From positions 1 through 17,552 of the forward strand of contig DVJG01000201.1 in assembly GCA_018710805.1 (NCBI GenBank): a stretch of 17,552 bases of DNA, in the 5' to 3' direction. The notes below the pieces were generated by a model. That model was not told the origin of the DNA, did no database searches, and saw nothing but the letters and a program-made list of their open reading frames with translations. A program made the position numbers and the translations under genes. Numbering within the stretch: position 1 is the stretch's first letter; each line of letters begins with the position of its first letter. The stretch is from Candidatus Faecousia faecipullorum. GTDB taxonomy: Bacteria; Bacillota; Clostridia; Oscillospirales; Oscillospiraceae. Positions 6,183 to 12,991 of this stretch are shown here, one piece after another.

Positions 6183-8284
6183 AAAAGTATATGAAAGTCG
6201 TTGCATTTTGTCTGGCGTGGCTGCTGCGCCTTACGGTGCCCGTGGGTGTATCGGCGGCAGAAATCCCGAATGCGACCATTGACCAGAATGCGGAATGCTC
6301 GCTTACGATTTGGAAATACGATTTTACCAACGCCCGGAAGGACGGCGTCTGGAATCAGGACAGCTTTGTGTCCACTGGCTTCCAGGAGAGTTATGTGGAA
6401 GAAATCCTGGGTGGCACTGTCCGGGAGGGAGGTGCCAACGGTGGTCCTGACCACTCCCTGGGTAATGGCCAGTCTAGCCACGGGTATGCTCTGAAAGGTG
6501 TGGAATTTTCCTATCTTCGGGTAGCTGACGTGGTGACTTTCCAGGAGAATGGCCAGACCATGGTGCTATATGGCTTTGATAAGGATAGTTCTGCGCCTCT
6601 GCTGTCTGCCATTGGCCTGACTGACGGCGCAGGCCGCTATGAGCCTGCGGACGCCCTAGATGCAAGCAAGTATTATTTCACTAGTGACACCTTGAATAAG
6701 GCCCTTTCCAACGCTCTATCCACCAACGCTACTACGGTCAAGGATGCGCTGGAGAGCTACATGGGCGCAAATGGTGGCACTGCCATGGAGCTGACCAGCG
6801 AATATGGCAAGACCTCTGCCAAGTCTTTACCCGTGGGCTTATATCTGCTGGTGGAGACAAAGGTCCCGGAGATGGTCACCAGCACCACGGACCCCTTTTT
6901 CGTCTCCCTGCCCATGACCACAGTTTCTGGGGGTGAGAATTCCACCGCTCCCGAGGGCGGCACGGCCTGGAACTACGATGTGGTGGTGTACCCCAAGAAT
7001 GAAACCGGCATTCCCACGCTGGAAAAGACCGTCCGGGAAGCTCAAACGGATACAGGCAAGAATACCGGCTCCGATACTATCACCGACGGTTTCTCCCACA
7101 ACGCCACTGGCTCTTCCGGGGACACCATGGAGTACCAGATCATTTCTACGCTCCCCACCATCACCTCCAACGCTACCGCCTTGACTACCTACAATTTCTA
7201 CGATACCCTCTGCCAGGGCCTGAGCTATGGCAAGGATGCTGGGGTGAAGCTGGAAGTTTTTAAGGACGGGGCTTGTACCGATAAGGTTACCTCCTGGGAT
7301 ATGGAAAGCGGCAAATTCACTGTGACCTATTCTGACGATGGTCGGCACATGGCGGTGGACATCACCAAAGATGGCCTTGTGGAGATCAACGGCAGAACCG
7401 CCAATGCCAATGGTGAAATCTACGCTGGTTACTCTAATTACACCCTTCGGATCACCTATTCTGCCACCATCCACTCGGATGATTCTTTTATTTTTGGCGA
7501 CAAGGGCAACGACAACCAGGTGGTGCTGACCTGGAAGCGCACCAGCTCCGATTACTTCGACACCCTCATCGACGATGCCCACGTCTATAGCTTCGGCATC
7601 GACCTGACCAAGCAGTTCTCTGATGTGGACGGGGAGACTGCCGAGGAGCAGGGCCTCTTCAAAAAGGTCAAGTTCAAGATTCAGAACAAGACCGACGGTT
7701 ACTGGCTGGTGACAGACTACAACAAGGATGAGGGCGTTTACTATGTCACCGGCCATGCGGCGGAGGAAAAATCTGCTACGGTATTTCAGCCTGTGACTTT
7801 GGACGGCAAGCCCGGTCATATCCTGGTCAAGGGCTGTGAGGATGACGAGTACATCATCACGGAGCTGGCTACGGCAAGCGGCTACACCCTCTTGAAGGAT
7901 GCTATCTCCGTGACCATCTCCACACAGGAGGACGATGCCAGAGCCTGCGATATCTATAGCAAGGATGTGCTGGGTGTTCTCCAGAATGATCCCCACTATA
8001 TTCTTGACGGCGGCCTCGACCTAAAGCTGGCCAACATCCCCCAGAAACAGTTGGCCCACAAGTACCTGACCGGCTCTGCCCAGGTGGGCAGCAGCAAGGT
8101 CACCATGTTGGAGGACAACGATTCCGCCAATGCCGAAGCGCCTCTGACTGTGGTGAACACCAAAGGCTTCGACCTGCCCCAGACTGGCGACCATGGTACC
8201 TGGATGTATTCCGTCATTGGCGTTCTGCTCATGGCGGCGAGCATCGGTGTAGCGGTAGTTGTTCTAAAAAAGAAGAAAATCTAA
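6179..8284 (+). CDS. Major (backbone) pilin, isopeptide-forming LPXTG fimbrial subunit
   Basis: A 701-residue secreted pilin. Signal peptide at about 1-27 (ending VGVSAA). The pilin motif YPKN lies at 271-274; Lys273 is the expected nucleophile in sortase-made links between subunits. Middle domains carry further lysine/asparagine isopeptide-type strands, for example GIDLTKQFSDVDG. The last SpaA-type domain has an E-box (EYIITELATASGYTLL) with Glu562. LPQTG at 666-670 is followed by a hydrophobic helix and KKKKI. The set YPKN + E-box + LPXTG is the signature of Gram-positive backbone pilins polymerised by class C sortases, two of which are encoded downstream. The start overlaps the adhesin stop by four bases (ATGA) with GGAG at 6170-6173, indicating translational coupling. 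A hairpin and the type I toxin unit follow. Confidence 0.92.
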   Translation: MKKYMKVVAFCLAWLLRLTVPVGVSAAEIPNATIDQNAECSLTIWKYDFTNARKDGVWNQDSFVSTGFQESYVEEILGGTVREGGANGGPDHSLGNGQSSHGYALKGVEFSYLRVADVVTFQENGQTMVLYGFDKDSSAPLLSAIGLTDGAGRYEPADALDASKYYFTSDTLNKALSNALSTNATTVKDALESYMGANGGTAMELTSEYGKTSAKSLPVGLYLLVETKVPEMVTSTTDPFFVSLPMTTVSGGENSTAPEGGTAWNYDVVVYPKNETGIPTLEKTVREAQTDTGKNTGSDTITDGFSHNATGSSGDTMEYQIISTLPTITSNATALTTYNFYDTLCQGLSYGKDAGVKLEVFKDGACTDKVTSWDMESGKFTVTYSDDGRHMAVDITKDGLVEINGRTANANGEIYAGYSNYTLRITYSATIHSDDSFIFGDKGNDNQVVLTWKRTSSDYFDTLIDDAHVYSFGIDLTKQFSDVDGETAEEQGLFKKVKFKIQNKTDGYWLVTDYNKDEGVYYVTGHAAEEKSATVFQPVTLDGKPGHILVKGCEDDEYIITELATASGYTLLKDAISVTISTQEDDARACDIYSKDVLGVLQNDPHYILDGGLDLKLANIPQKQLAHKYLTGSAQVGSSKVTMLEDNDSANAEAPLTVVNTKGFDLPQTGDHGTWMYSVIGVLLMAASIGVAVVVLKKKKI

Positions 8285-8291
8285 CGAAAAG

Positions 8292-8320
8292 GCTGGGAAG
8301 ATTATCTTCCCGGCAATTCT
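8292..8320 (+). terminator. Weak terminator or processing hairpin after the backbone pilin
   Basis: GCTGGGAAGAT (8292-8302) pairs with ATCTTCCCGGC (8304-8314) with one G-U pair. What follows (AATTCTAATT) is AT-rich but not a true T-run. It lies eight bases after the pilin stop, so it may partly stop transcription or protect the pilin mRNA end, giving more pilin than sortase. Confidence 0.55.
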
Positions 8321-8334
8321 AATTCATTAAAATC

Positions 8335-8363
8335 TTGCATATTCCGTCGGAATATGGTATAGT
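8335..8363 (+). promoter_or_regulatory. Promoter of the type I toxin mRNA, with palindrome in the core
   Basis: TTGCAT (-35, 8335-8340), exactly 17 bases, then TATAGT (-10, 8358-8363), with TG at 8355-8356 forming an extended -10. The start site should be near 8370. The spacer holds a perfect inverted repeat, CATATTCC (8338-8345) and GGAATATG (8349-8356), which could be an operator. Confidence 0.8.
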
Positions 8364-8417
8364 AACGGTGGCCGCAAGGCCCAGAAGGGACGCCTAAAAA
8401 CGGCGGACGGATGCCTT

Positions 8418-8454
8418 CCCCTCACATGACCCCAGGGATTATGTGCAAAGGGGG
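8418..8454 (+). promoter_or_regulatory. Leader hairpin that sequesters the toxin ribosome binding site
   Basis: CCCCT (8418-8422) can pair with AGGGG (8449-8453), the core of the toxin Shine-Dalgarno, and the adjoining CACAT (8423-8427) pairs with ATGTG (8441-8445), leaving a 3-base bulge. Hiding the ribosome site by a leader stem is known for TxpA/BsrG-type toxin mRNAs. The pairing is seen; the effect is inferred. Confidence 0.6.
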
Positions 8455-8461
8455 TGGTAAA

Positions 8462-8551
8462 ATGGTTACATATGAAAACCTCTTTGCGTTTGCATTGGTT
8501 ATCATCGAAACCATTTCACTTGTCGTTCTTATTCTTAAGAAAAACAAGTGA
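8462..8551 (+). CDS. Type I toxin, short holin-like membrane peptide
   Basis: A 29-residue peptide reading MVTYENLFAFALVI, then an acidic-polar IETIS, a hydrophobic LVVLIL and a basic KKNK end. MVTYE at the start, a single transmembrane helix and a Lys-rich tail are the hallmarks of the small holin-like type I toxins of Firmicutes, whose overproduction damages the cytoplasmic membrane. A GGGGGTGG ribosome site (8450-8457) lies just upstream. The gene sits in its own transcription unit (promoter 8335-8363, terminator 8683-8713) with a convergent antisense RNA over the 3' untranslated part. It stands between the backbone pilin and the first sortase. It is too short for most gene callers, and the case rests on the whole module more than on the peptide alone. 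Confidence 0.8.
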   Translation: MVTYENLFAFALVIIETISLVVLILKKNK

Positions 8552-8574
8552 GTGTAATTTCTTTGCCGAAAGGC

Positions 8575-8625
8575 AAAAAGAAATTACTCCGTCCCAGCTC
8601 TCCCAAAGTGTGACGGAGTAATTTC
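8575..8625 (-). terminator. Terminator of the antisense RNA
   Basis: On the minus strand a perfect 14-bp stem (GAAATTACTCCGTC with GACGGAGTAATTTC; plus-strand arms 8580-8593 and 8612-8625, 18-base loop) is followed directly by five T residues (A-run at 8575-8579 on the plus strand). The T-run on the minus side sets the direction. Confidence 0.82.
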
Positions 8626-8666
8626 CTAATCATGAGGGGGAGGCACCGTTCGTCGGTGTCCCTTCT
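8575..8666 (-). ncRNA. Antisense antitoxin RNA of the type I module
   Basis: A minus-strand RNA of about 90 bases is predicted from the promoter at 8673-8701 (start near 8666) to the terminator ending near 8575. Its full length is complementary to the 3' untranslated part of the toxin mRNA, the geometry of TxpA/RatA and BsrG/SR4 in Bacillus subtilis. GGCACCG/CGGTGTC (8642-8659, one G-U) would form a 5' stem-loop that could start pairing. No expression data; the ends are estimates. Confidence 0.7.
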
Positions 8667-8672
8667 GTCATT

Positions 8673-8701
8673 ATAATAGCACATCCGGCTTGCTTTTGCA
8701 A
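8673..8701 (-). promoter_or_regulatory. Promoter of the antisense antitoxin RNA
   Basis: Read on the minus strand: TTGCAA (plus 8696-8701), 17 bases, TATTAT (plus 8673-8678). Spacing is ideal and both boxes are close to consensus. The -35 box lies inside the toxin mRNA terminator stem-loop, so the two units are interlocked. Confidence 0.75.
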
Positions 8702-8713
8702 GCTGGATTTTTT
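8683..8713 (+). terminator. Terminator of the toxin mRNA
   Basis: ATCCGGCTTGC (8683-8693) pairs with GCAAGCTGGAT (8698-8708), 11 bp with one G-U, loop TTTT, then TTTTT and GTTT. It would end the toxin mRNA at about 345 bases and would also stop read-through from the pilin genes into the sortase genes. Confidence 0.88.
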
Positions 8714-8763
8714 GTTTCTTACCAAAGTTTTCTGCGGCTGAGCCGAGTAAAAAGGAGCGATTT

Positions 8764-9639
8764 GTGAAAACGAAGAAACGATATATTATGCTGGGCTGTG
8801 CGGCGCTGGCATTTCTGCTGGCGTTGGGGATAACCCTCTATCCGCCTATCAGCACGGCCTACTATCAGAAACACCAGTCTGAGATTCATACTCAGTACCA
8901 ACAACAGATGGAAGCTACCGACGATTCCGATATTCGCAGAATGCGCGAGGAAGCGGTGGCCTACAATGCTTCCCTGATCCCCGGCGTGCAGAATGGGACT
9001 AGCTTCACCAAAGACTTTCTGCAAGCGGCATCTATAGATTATGTCAACCAATTAAATCCAATGGAGAATGGAATCATGGGGTATGTGGAGGTACCCTCCT
9101 TGAATATCACTCTGCCCATCTATCATGGCACAGAGGATACGACTTTGGAGATCGGCGCAGGACACCTGCTGGGTAGCTCTCTGCCCATTGGCGGGGAGAG
9201 TACCCACAGCGTTATTACCGGACACAGCGGTATGGCATCCCAGAAAATGTTCTCGGATTTGGATCAGCTGAAAGAAGGAGACGTGTTTTACTTAGAAGTC
9301 ATGGGAGACACTCTGGCGTATCAGGTAGACCGAGTGAAAACGGTGCTTCCCCAGGATACCACTGATTTACAAATCATCCCTGGGGAAGATCACTGCACCC
9401 TGGTGACCTGCACACCCTTTGGCGTCAACACTCACCGCCTGCTGGTGCGTGGGACTAGAATCCCTTACACCGAAGCGGTAGAATCGGAATATGAGATTCA
9501 AAACTCCGAGAAAACAGAGTCCACATGGAGCCAGGAATACTGGAAGGGCATCGTGATCGGCGTAACCATTGTCATTGTGCTTCTGATCATTGCCGCAGTC
9601 TTTTATTCCTTCTGGAGGCATAATCATGAGGATGCGTAA
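8764..9639 (+). CDS. Class C-type (pilus) sortase
   Basis: A 291-residue membrane transpeptidase that would link pilin subunits through LPXTG and the pilin-motif lysine. An N-terminal transmembrane helix (about 7-27) and a C-terminal one (about 256-282) flank the sortase barrel, the class C topology. Core motifs: GIMGYVEVPSLN, LPIYHGT, LPIGGESTHSVITGHSG with His154, TLVTCTPFG with Cys216, and HRLLVRG with Arg225, spaced nine residues after the Cys as in streptococcal SrtC enzymes. No DPF/DPW lid tripeptide is apparent. The GTG start at 8764 has AAAGGAG (8751-8757) six bases upstream. The stop overlaps the second sortase gene by 14 bases, so the pair is co-translated. No promoter stands out after the toxin terminator. 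Confidence 0.92.
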   Translation: MKTKKRYIMLGCAALAFLLALGITLYPPISTAYYQKHQSEIHTQYQQQMEATDDSDIRRMREEAVAYNASLIPGVQNGTSFTKDFLQAASIDYVNQLNPMENGIMGYVEVPSLNITLPIYHGTEDTTLEIGAGHLLGSSLPIGGESTHSVITGHSGMASQKMFSDLDQLKEGDVFYLEVMGDTLAYQVDRVKTVLPQDTTDLQIIPGEDHCTLVTCTPFGVNTHRLLVRGTRIPYTEAVESEYEIQNSEKTESTWSQEYWKGIVIGVTIVIVLLIIAAVFYSFWRHNHEDA

Positions 9640-10348
9640 AACCGTGATCTCCCTTCTGGCCGTTCTGCTGTTTGCCCTTGGTGTAACAGTCTGCGCCTAT
9701 CCTTATATGCAAGGCCATGAGCGGGACAAAGCACTTCAGCATGAGGTGGATACGTTTCTGCTTCGGCTGGAAACGACACCGGAGGAACCCGCTGAAACCC
9801 TTGTAAGAGAACACGAGGACCTTTGGAACCGGATGGAGGAATACAATAAATCCCTCTGGGAGAACAAGCAGAGCGGCCTCAGTGACCCTTGGGCGTACCA
9901 GCCCCCCTCCTTCCAACTGGAAGATTTCGGACTTGACCAGGAGGTGTTCGGCGTCCTTTCCATCCCTAAATTGGAATTGGAGATGCCAATCTACCTGGGA
10001 GCCACCGAGGCAAACATGGCCAAAGGAGCCGCCCATCTGAGCCAGACCAGCCTGCCCATTGGCGGCGAGAACACCAACTGTGTCATTGCCGGACACCGGG
10101 GCTGGGGCGCATCCCCTTATTTTCGATACATCACGGAATTGAAACCCGACGATGAGGTGACCATTACCAACCTCTGGGAGACCCTGCACTATACAGTCAC
10201 CGGAGCCGATATCATCCAGCCAAACGATGTAGAGAAAATAAAGATTCAGGAAGGCCGGGATATGCTGACCCTTCTGACCTGCCATCCCTACGCCAGCGGC
10301 GGGAAATATCGCTACCTGGTCTACTGTGACCGGGTAACGGAGGAATGA
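9626..10348 (+). CDS. Second class C-type sortase, with DPW lid motif
   Basis: A 240-residue sortase. An N-terminal hydrophobic helix (about 5-24) is followed by a charged linker with DPW at 87-89, which matches the lid that plugs the active site of class C enzymes. The catalytic core has FGVLSIPKLELEMPIYLG, LPIGGENTNCVIAGHRGWG with His157, LLTCHPYASGGKYRYL with Cys219 and Arg229. It ends right after the last strand (VYCDRVTEE) with no C-terminal transmembrane helix, unlike its neighbour. The ATG at 9626 follows GGAGG (9614-9618); a longer frame to 9590 lies inside the first sortase and has no ribosome site. Two different sortases suggest divided labour, such as polymerisation versus attachment of the tip adhesin or wall anchoring; which does what is not visible. 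Confidence 0.9.
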   Translation: MRMRKTVISLLAVLLFALGVTVCAYPYMQGHERDKALQHEVDTFLLRLETTPEEPAETLVREHEDLWNRMEEYNKSLWENKQSGLSDPWAYQPPSFQLEDFGLDQEVFGVLSIPKLELEMPIYLGATEANMAKGAAHLSQTSLPIGGENTNCVIAGHRGWGASPYFRYITELKPDDEVTITNLWETLHYTVTGADIIQPNDVEKIKIQEGRDMLTLLTCHPYASGGKYRYLVYCDRVTEE

Positions 10349-10350
10349 CC

Positions 10351-10512
10351 ATGAGACAATCTGAGAATCAGTTCCTGCGGGATGCCAGCTATGCTATGGA
10401 AATCCTGCTTCTCCGTCAGCTCCGGGATTTAGGGGCAATCTCGGAGGATGATTATCATGGTATCCGAAGGTTTATTTTCCGTCAGCTTCATGCCGAAATA
10501 TACCTGGAATAA
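10351..10512 (+). CDS. Small helical protein (SHOCT-like), unknown function
   Basis: A 53-residue protein starting two bases after the second sortase stop, with GGAGG (10339-10343) seven bases before its ATG. It is predicted almost wholly helical. The block ILLLRQLRDLGAISEDDY followed by a basic helix resembles the short SHOCT-type motif (L-x2-L-x2-GxIs-x-eeF). SHOCT segments are small oligomerising or interaction motifs, usually at the ends of larger proteins. The tight spacing puts it in the sortase operon, but it also directly precedes the recombinase genes (77-base gap), so it could belong functionally to mobility. No signal peptide or membrane segment. Family assignment is tentative; that it is a real gene is well supported by the ribosome site and packing. 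Confidence 0.6.
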   Translation: MRQSENQFLRDASYAMEILLLRQLRDLGAISEDDYHGIRRFIFRQLHAEIYLE

Positions 10513-10589
10513 TTGGTAGGTTTGGGTATAGCTATGTTTGAACTCCTGTGGTATTGTCCGTGTTACAAACTCGAAAGGAGGTCACATAG

Positions 10590-12149
10590 ATGGCAGCCAT
10601 AAAGACTATCCTGCCGCCGGAACAGGCATCCAAGCAGTTGCGGGTCGCCGCCTACTGCCGGGTATCCAGTGGTTCCGATGACCAGCAGCACTCTTTCTCC
10701 GCCCAGGTGCAGTATTACACGGAGCTGATCCAGAAGCACCCGGACTGGACGCTGGTGGACATCTACGCCGACGAGGGCATCTCCGGAACCAGTACAGAGC
10801 ATCGGGAGGAATTCCGGCGGCTGATGCAGGACTGCGCCCGGGGAAAAATCGACCGCATCCTGACAAAGTCCGTCTCCCGATTCGCCCGGAATACCGTAGA
10901 CTGTCTGAATGCGGTTCGCCAGCTCTCCAGCATGGGCGTCAGCATCCTGTTTGAAAAGGAGCAGATAGATTCCGCAAAAATGTCCAGCGAGATCCTCCTG
11001 GCAATGTCGGGCATTCAGGCTCAGGAGGAATCCGTGTCCATCTCCAACAATATGCGGTGGAGCTATGAGAAGCGAATGAAAAGTGGAGATTTTATCTCCT
11101 GCCATGCTCCATATGGATACAAGCTCAACGGAAGCAGGCTGGAAATCGAACTGGAGACAGCCTCAATTGTCCGGGAGATTTTCCGAATGTATCTGGATGG
11201 GATCAACAAACTGCAAATTGCGGATTACCTGAATCAGCATCAGATCCCCTGTCGACATGGAGCAGAAAAATGGCATCCTTCCAGCATCGGTTACATTCTG
11301 GCCAATGAAAAGTATACGGGGGATGCTCTGCTGCAAAAAACCTATACCCGAAAGACATTCCCCATTCGGAGTGTCCCGAACAATGGAGAAATGCGAAAAT
11401 TCTTCGTAACCAACAGCCATGAAGCAATCATATCCGAAGAGGATTTTCAGAAAGTACAGTATCGCCTGAAGCACAATCATCGAAATCCACGGTCCAAGGC
11501 AGATCACAGTTTGACCCATCTGTTAGTCTGCCCGGACTGTGGATATTATTTCCGCCGAAATGCTCAAGGGAACACCCCCTATTGGGTTTGTTCCAGGAGA
11601 ACTACTGACAGCAGCCCATGCACCCCTATCCGGGTAGACGAAGAAGATGTGCTTGCGGCGGTGAATCGGATGTTCCGGATTCTGGGACAGGATTATGGTG
11701 ATATCCTAAAGAAAATGCTGTCAGACATAGAGCTGGCGCAGGCCACGGTCAGTGGAACCGGCAAGAAAATCTACGAACTGGACTGTGAAATATCTTGCCT
11801 TACCCGGAAGCTACATAAAATCGCCTCCATGCAGGCGATTGGCATCCTGGACCCGGCGGACTTTACGGCGCAGACCAGTGCTGTAAACCAGAAGCTATCT
11901 GCCCTCCGTAGGCAGCGGTGTCAGCTTCTTCAGCAAAGCGATGATGCGGGTGATTTGGCAAGGCTCAGAGAAGTATGCGAGACCATAATGGACGCGGAGC
12001 CTACCGACCCTGCCCTTGTGCAGGCGCTCCGAAGCTGTATAGAGAAAATCGTCGTAACCTCTGAAACGGAACTGCATATCCACCTGCTCGGTGGGCTGGT
12101 CATCCCGGAGCATCTGCCAGAGAAGAAACGGAGGTGCTGTCGTATATGA
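10590..12149 (+). CDS. Large serine recombinase (site-specific), first of three
   Basis: A 519-residue site-specific recombinase. The N-terminal resolvase/invertase catalytic domain (about 17-165) has Ser26 in YCRVSSGSD as nucleophile and the DEGISGTS and SVSRFARNTVD motifs. A recombinase (DNA-binding) domain follows (about 175-285: YGYKLNGSRLEIE through ILANEKYTGDALLQKTY). A zinc ribbon starts at C314-x2-C317 (CPDCGYYFRR, then VCSRRTT and PCTP). A coiled-coil stretch (about 380-450: IYELDCEISCLTRKLHK, LSALRRQRCQLLQQ) is typical of large serine integrases. AAAGGAGG (10574-10581) precedes the ATG. The stop TGA overlaps the next gene's ATG. Such enzymes cut and reseal att sites for integrative elements; this one is a direct homologue of the third gene, sharing whole motif blocks. 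Confidence 0.93.
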   Translation: MAAIKTILPPEQASKQLRVAAYCRVSSGSDDQQHSFSAQVQYYTELIQKHPDWTLVDIYADEGISGTSTEHREEFRRLMQDCARGKIDRILTKSVSRFARNTVDCLNAVRQLSSMGVSILFEKEQIDSAKMSSEILLAMSGIQAQEESVSISNNMRWSYEKRMKSGDFISCHAPYGYKLNGSRLEIELETASIVREIFRMYLDGINKLQIADYLNQHQIPCRHGAEKWHPSSIGYILANEKYTGDALLQKTYTRKTFPIRSVPNNGEMRKFFVTNSHEAIISEEDFQKVQYRLKHNHRNPRSKADHSLTHLLVCPDCGYYFRRNAQGNTPYWVCSRRTTDSSPCTPIRVDEEDVLAAVNRMFRILGQDYGDILKKMLSDIELAQATVSGTGKKIYELDCEISCLTRKLHKIASMQAIGILDPADFTAQTSAVNQKLSALRRQRCQLLQQSDDAGDLARLREVCETIMDAEPTDPALVQALRSCIEKIVVTSETELHIHLLGGLVIPEHLPEKKRRCCRI

Positions 12150-12991
12150 AAAACCGATATACGCCCTTCGGATACGGCATCGAAGATGGAAAATTCATCA
12201 TCATTCCAGGAGAAGCTGAAATCGTGCGGGGCCTGTTTAGAGACTATGTCGCTGGGAAATCCTTAAAGACACTCGCTGAAGAATTGACTAAGAAGCAGGT
12301 CCCCTATCTGCCCGGAAAGTGGCAGTGGAATAAGAACCGGGTATCCCGTTTGCTGGGGGGCAGCCGCTACCTTGGCGATGCAGATTTTCCTCAGATCATC
12401 ACCCCAGAGGTCTACGCTATGGCAGAAGAAAAACGCCAAGCATGGACGGTATATGACGTCGCTGAACCTGTAGACGTGATCAACGAGGCAGTCGTACCCA
12501 CCTACTGCGGGAAATGCGGTGCGCCGACCAAGCGGATATGGAAGAAAAGTGACCAGAAGCGGCTATGTACTGATTTGGATTGCAGGCGGGGCTACCGTAT
12601 TCATGATGGCCAGTTCTCGGAAATGCTGACCAGCCTGCTCAAGAATGTAGACGTTACGGACACCGCAGTGGTTCCCGAAGAATATACCCAAGAATTGCGT
12701 CACCTGGAAAACGACCTGGCTCGACTCATGAATATGGCACAGCCAGATGGGGGCCAGCTCCGCTCTCTCATTTTCCAGATAGCGGCAAAGAAATATGAAA
12801 TTGCCAGCTATGGCAAGCACATAACTGAAAAATTACGGGCAGACCTCCATCGTGTAGGTCTGTCCGATTTTATTACCCGGCGACAGGTGATGGATATCGT
12901 CCAGTCGATCACCCTACTGTCAGAGGAAGAGATGGAAGTTACACTCATCAATGGCCAAGTCGTCAGGAAGGAGGTACACTGTGGAAAATAG
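12146..12991 (+). CDS. Recombinase-like protein without catalytic domain (recombinase domain plus zinc ribbon), second of three
   Basis: A 281-residue protein that starts directly in the DNA-binding recombinase domain (residues 5-100: TPFGYGIEDGKFIIIPGEA, LKTLAEELTKKQVPYLPGKW, SRYLGDADFPQIITPE). A zinc ribbon follows (C121-x2-C124, C141-x4-C146) and then a helical/coiled-coil tail (about 165-260). There is no resolvase domain and no nucleophilic serine motif, so it cannot cut DNA by itself. It is not a remnant cut out by frameshift: its ATG at 12146 overlaps the first recombinase stop (ATGA), GGAGG (12130-12134) lies upstream, and its end overlaps the third gene. A GTG at 12134 is rejected because it sits in that ribosome site. 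The likely role is an accessory DNA-binding subunit or directionality helper for its two partners. Confidence 0.87.
   Translation: MKNRYTPFGYGIEDGKFIIIPGEAEIVRGLFRDYVAGKSLKTLAEELTKKQVPYLPGKWQWNKNRVSRLLGGSRYLGDADFPQIITPEVYAMAEEKRQAWTVYDVAEPVDVINEAVVPTYCGKCGAPTKRIWKKSDQKRLCTDLDCRRGYRIHDGQFSEMLTSLLKNVDVTDTAVVPEEYTQELRHLENDLARLMNMAQPDGGQLRSLIFQIAAKKYEIASYGKHITEKLRADLHRVGLSDFITRRQVMDIVQSITLLSEEEMEVTLINGQVVRKEVHCGK

Noticed and set aside
6839..7996. Minus-strand 385-codon frame
   Set aside because: Shadow of the backbone pilin, whose signal peptide, YPKN, E-box and LPQTG are decisive.
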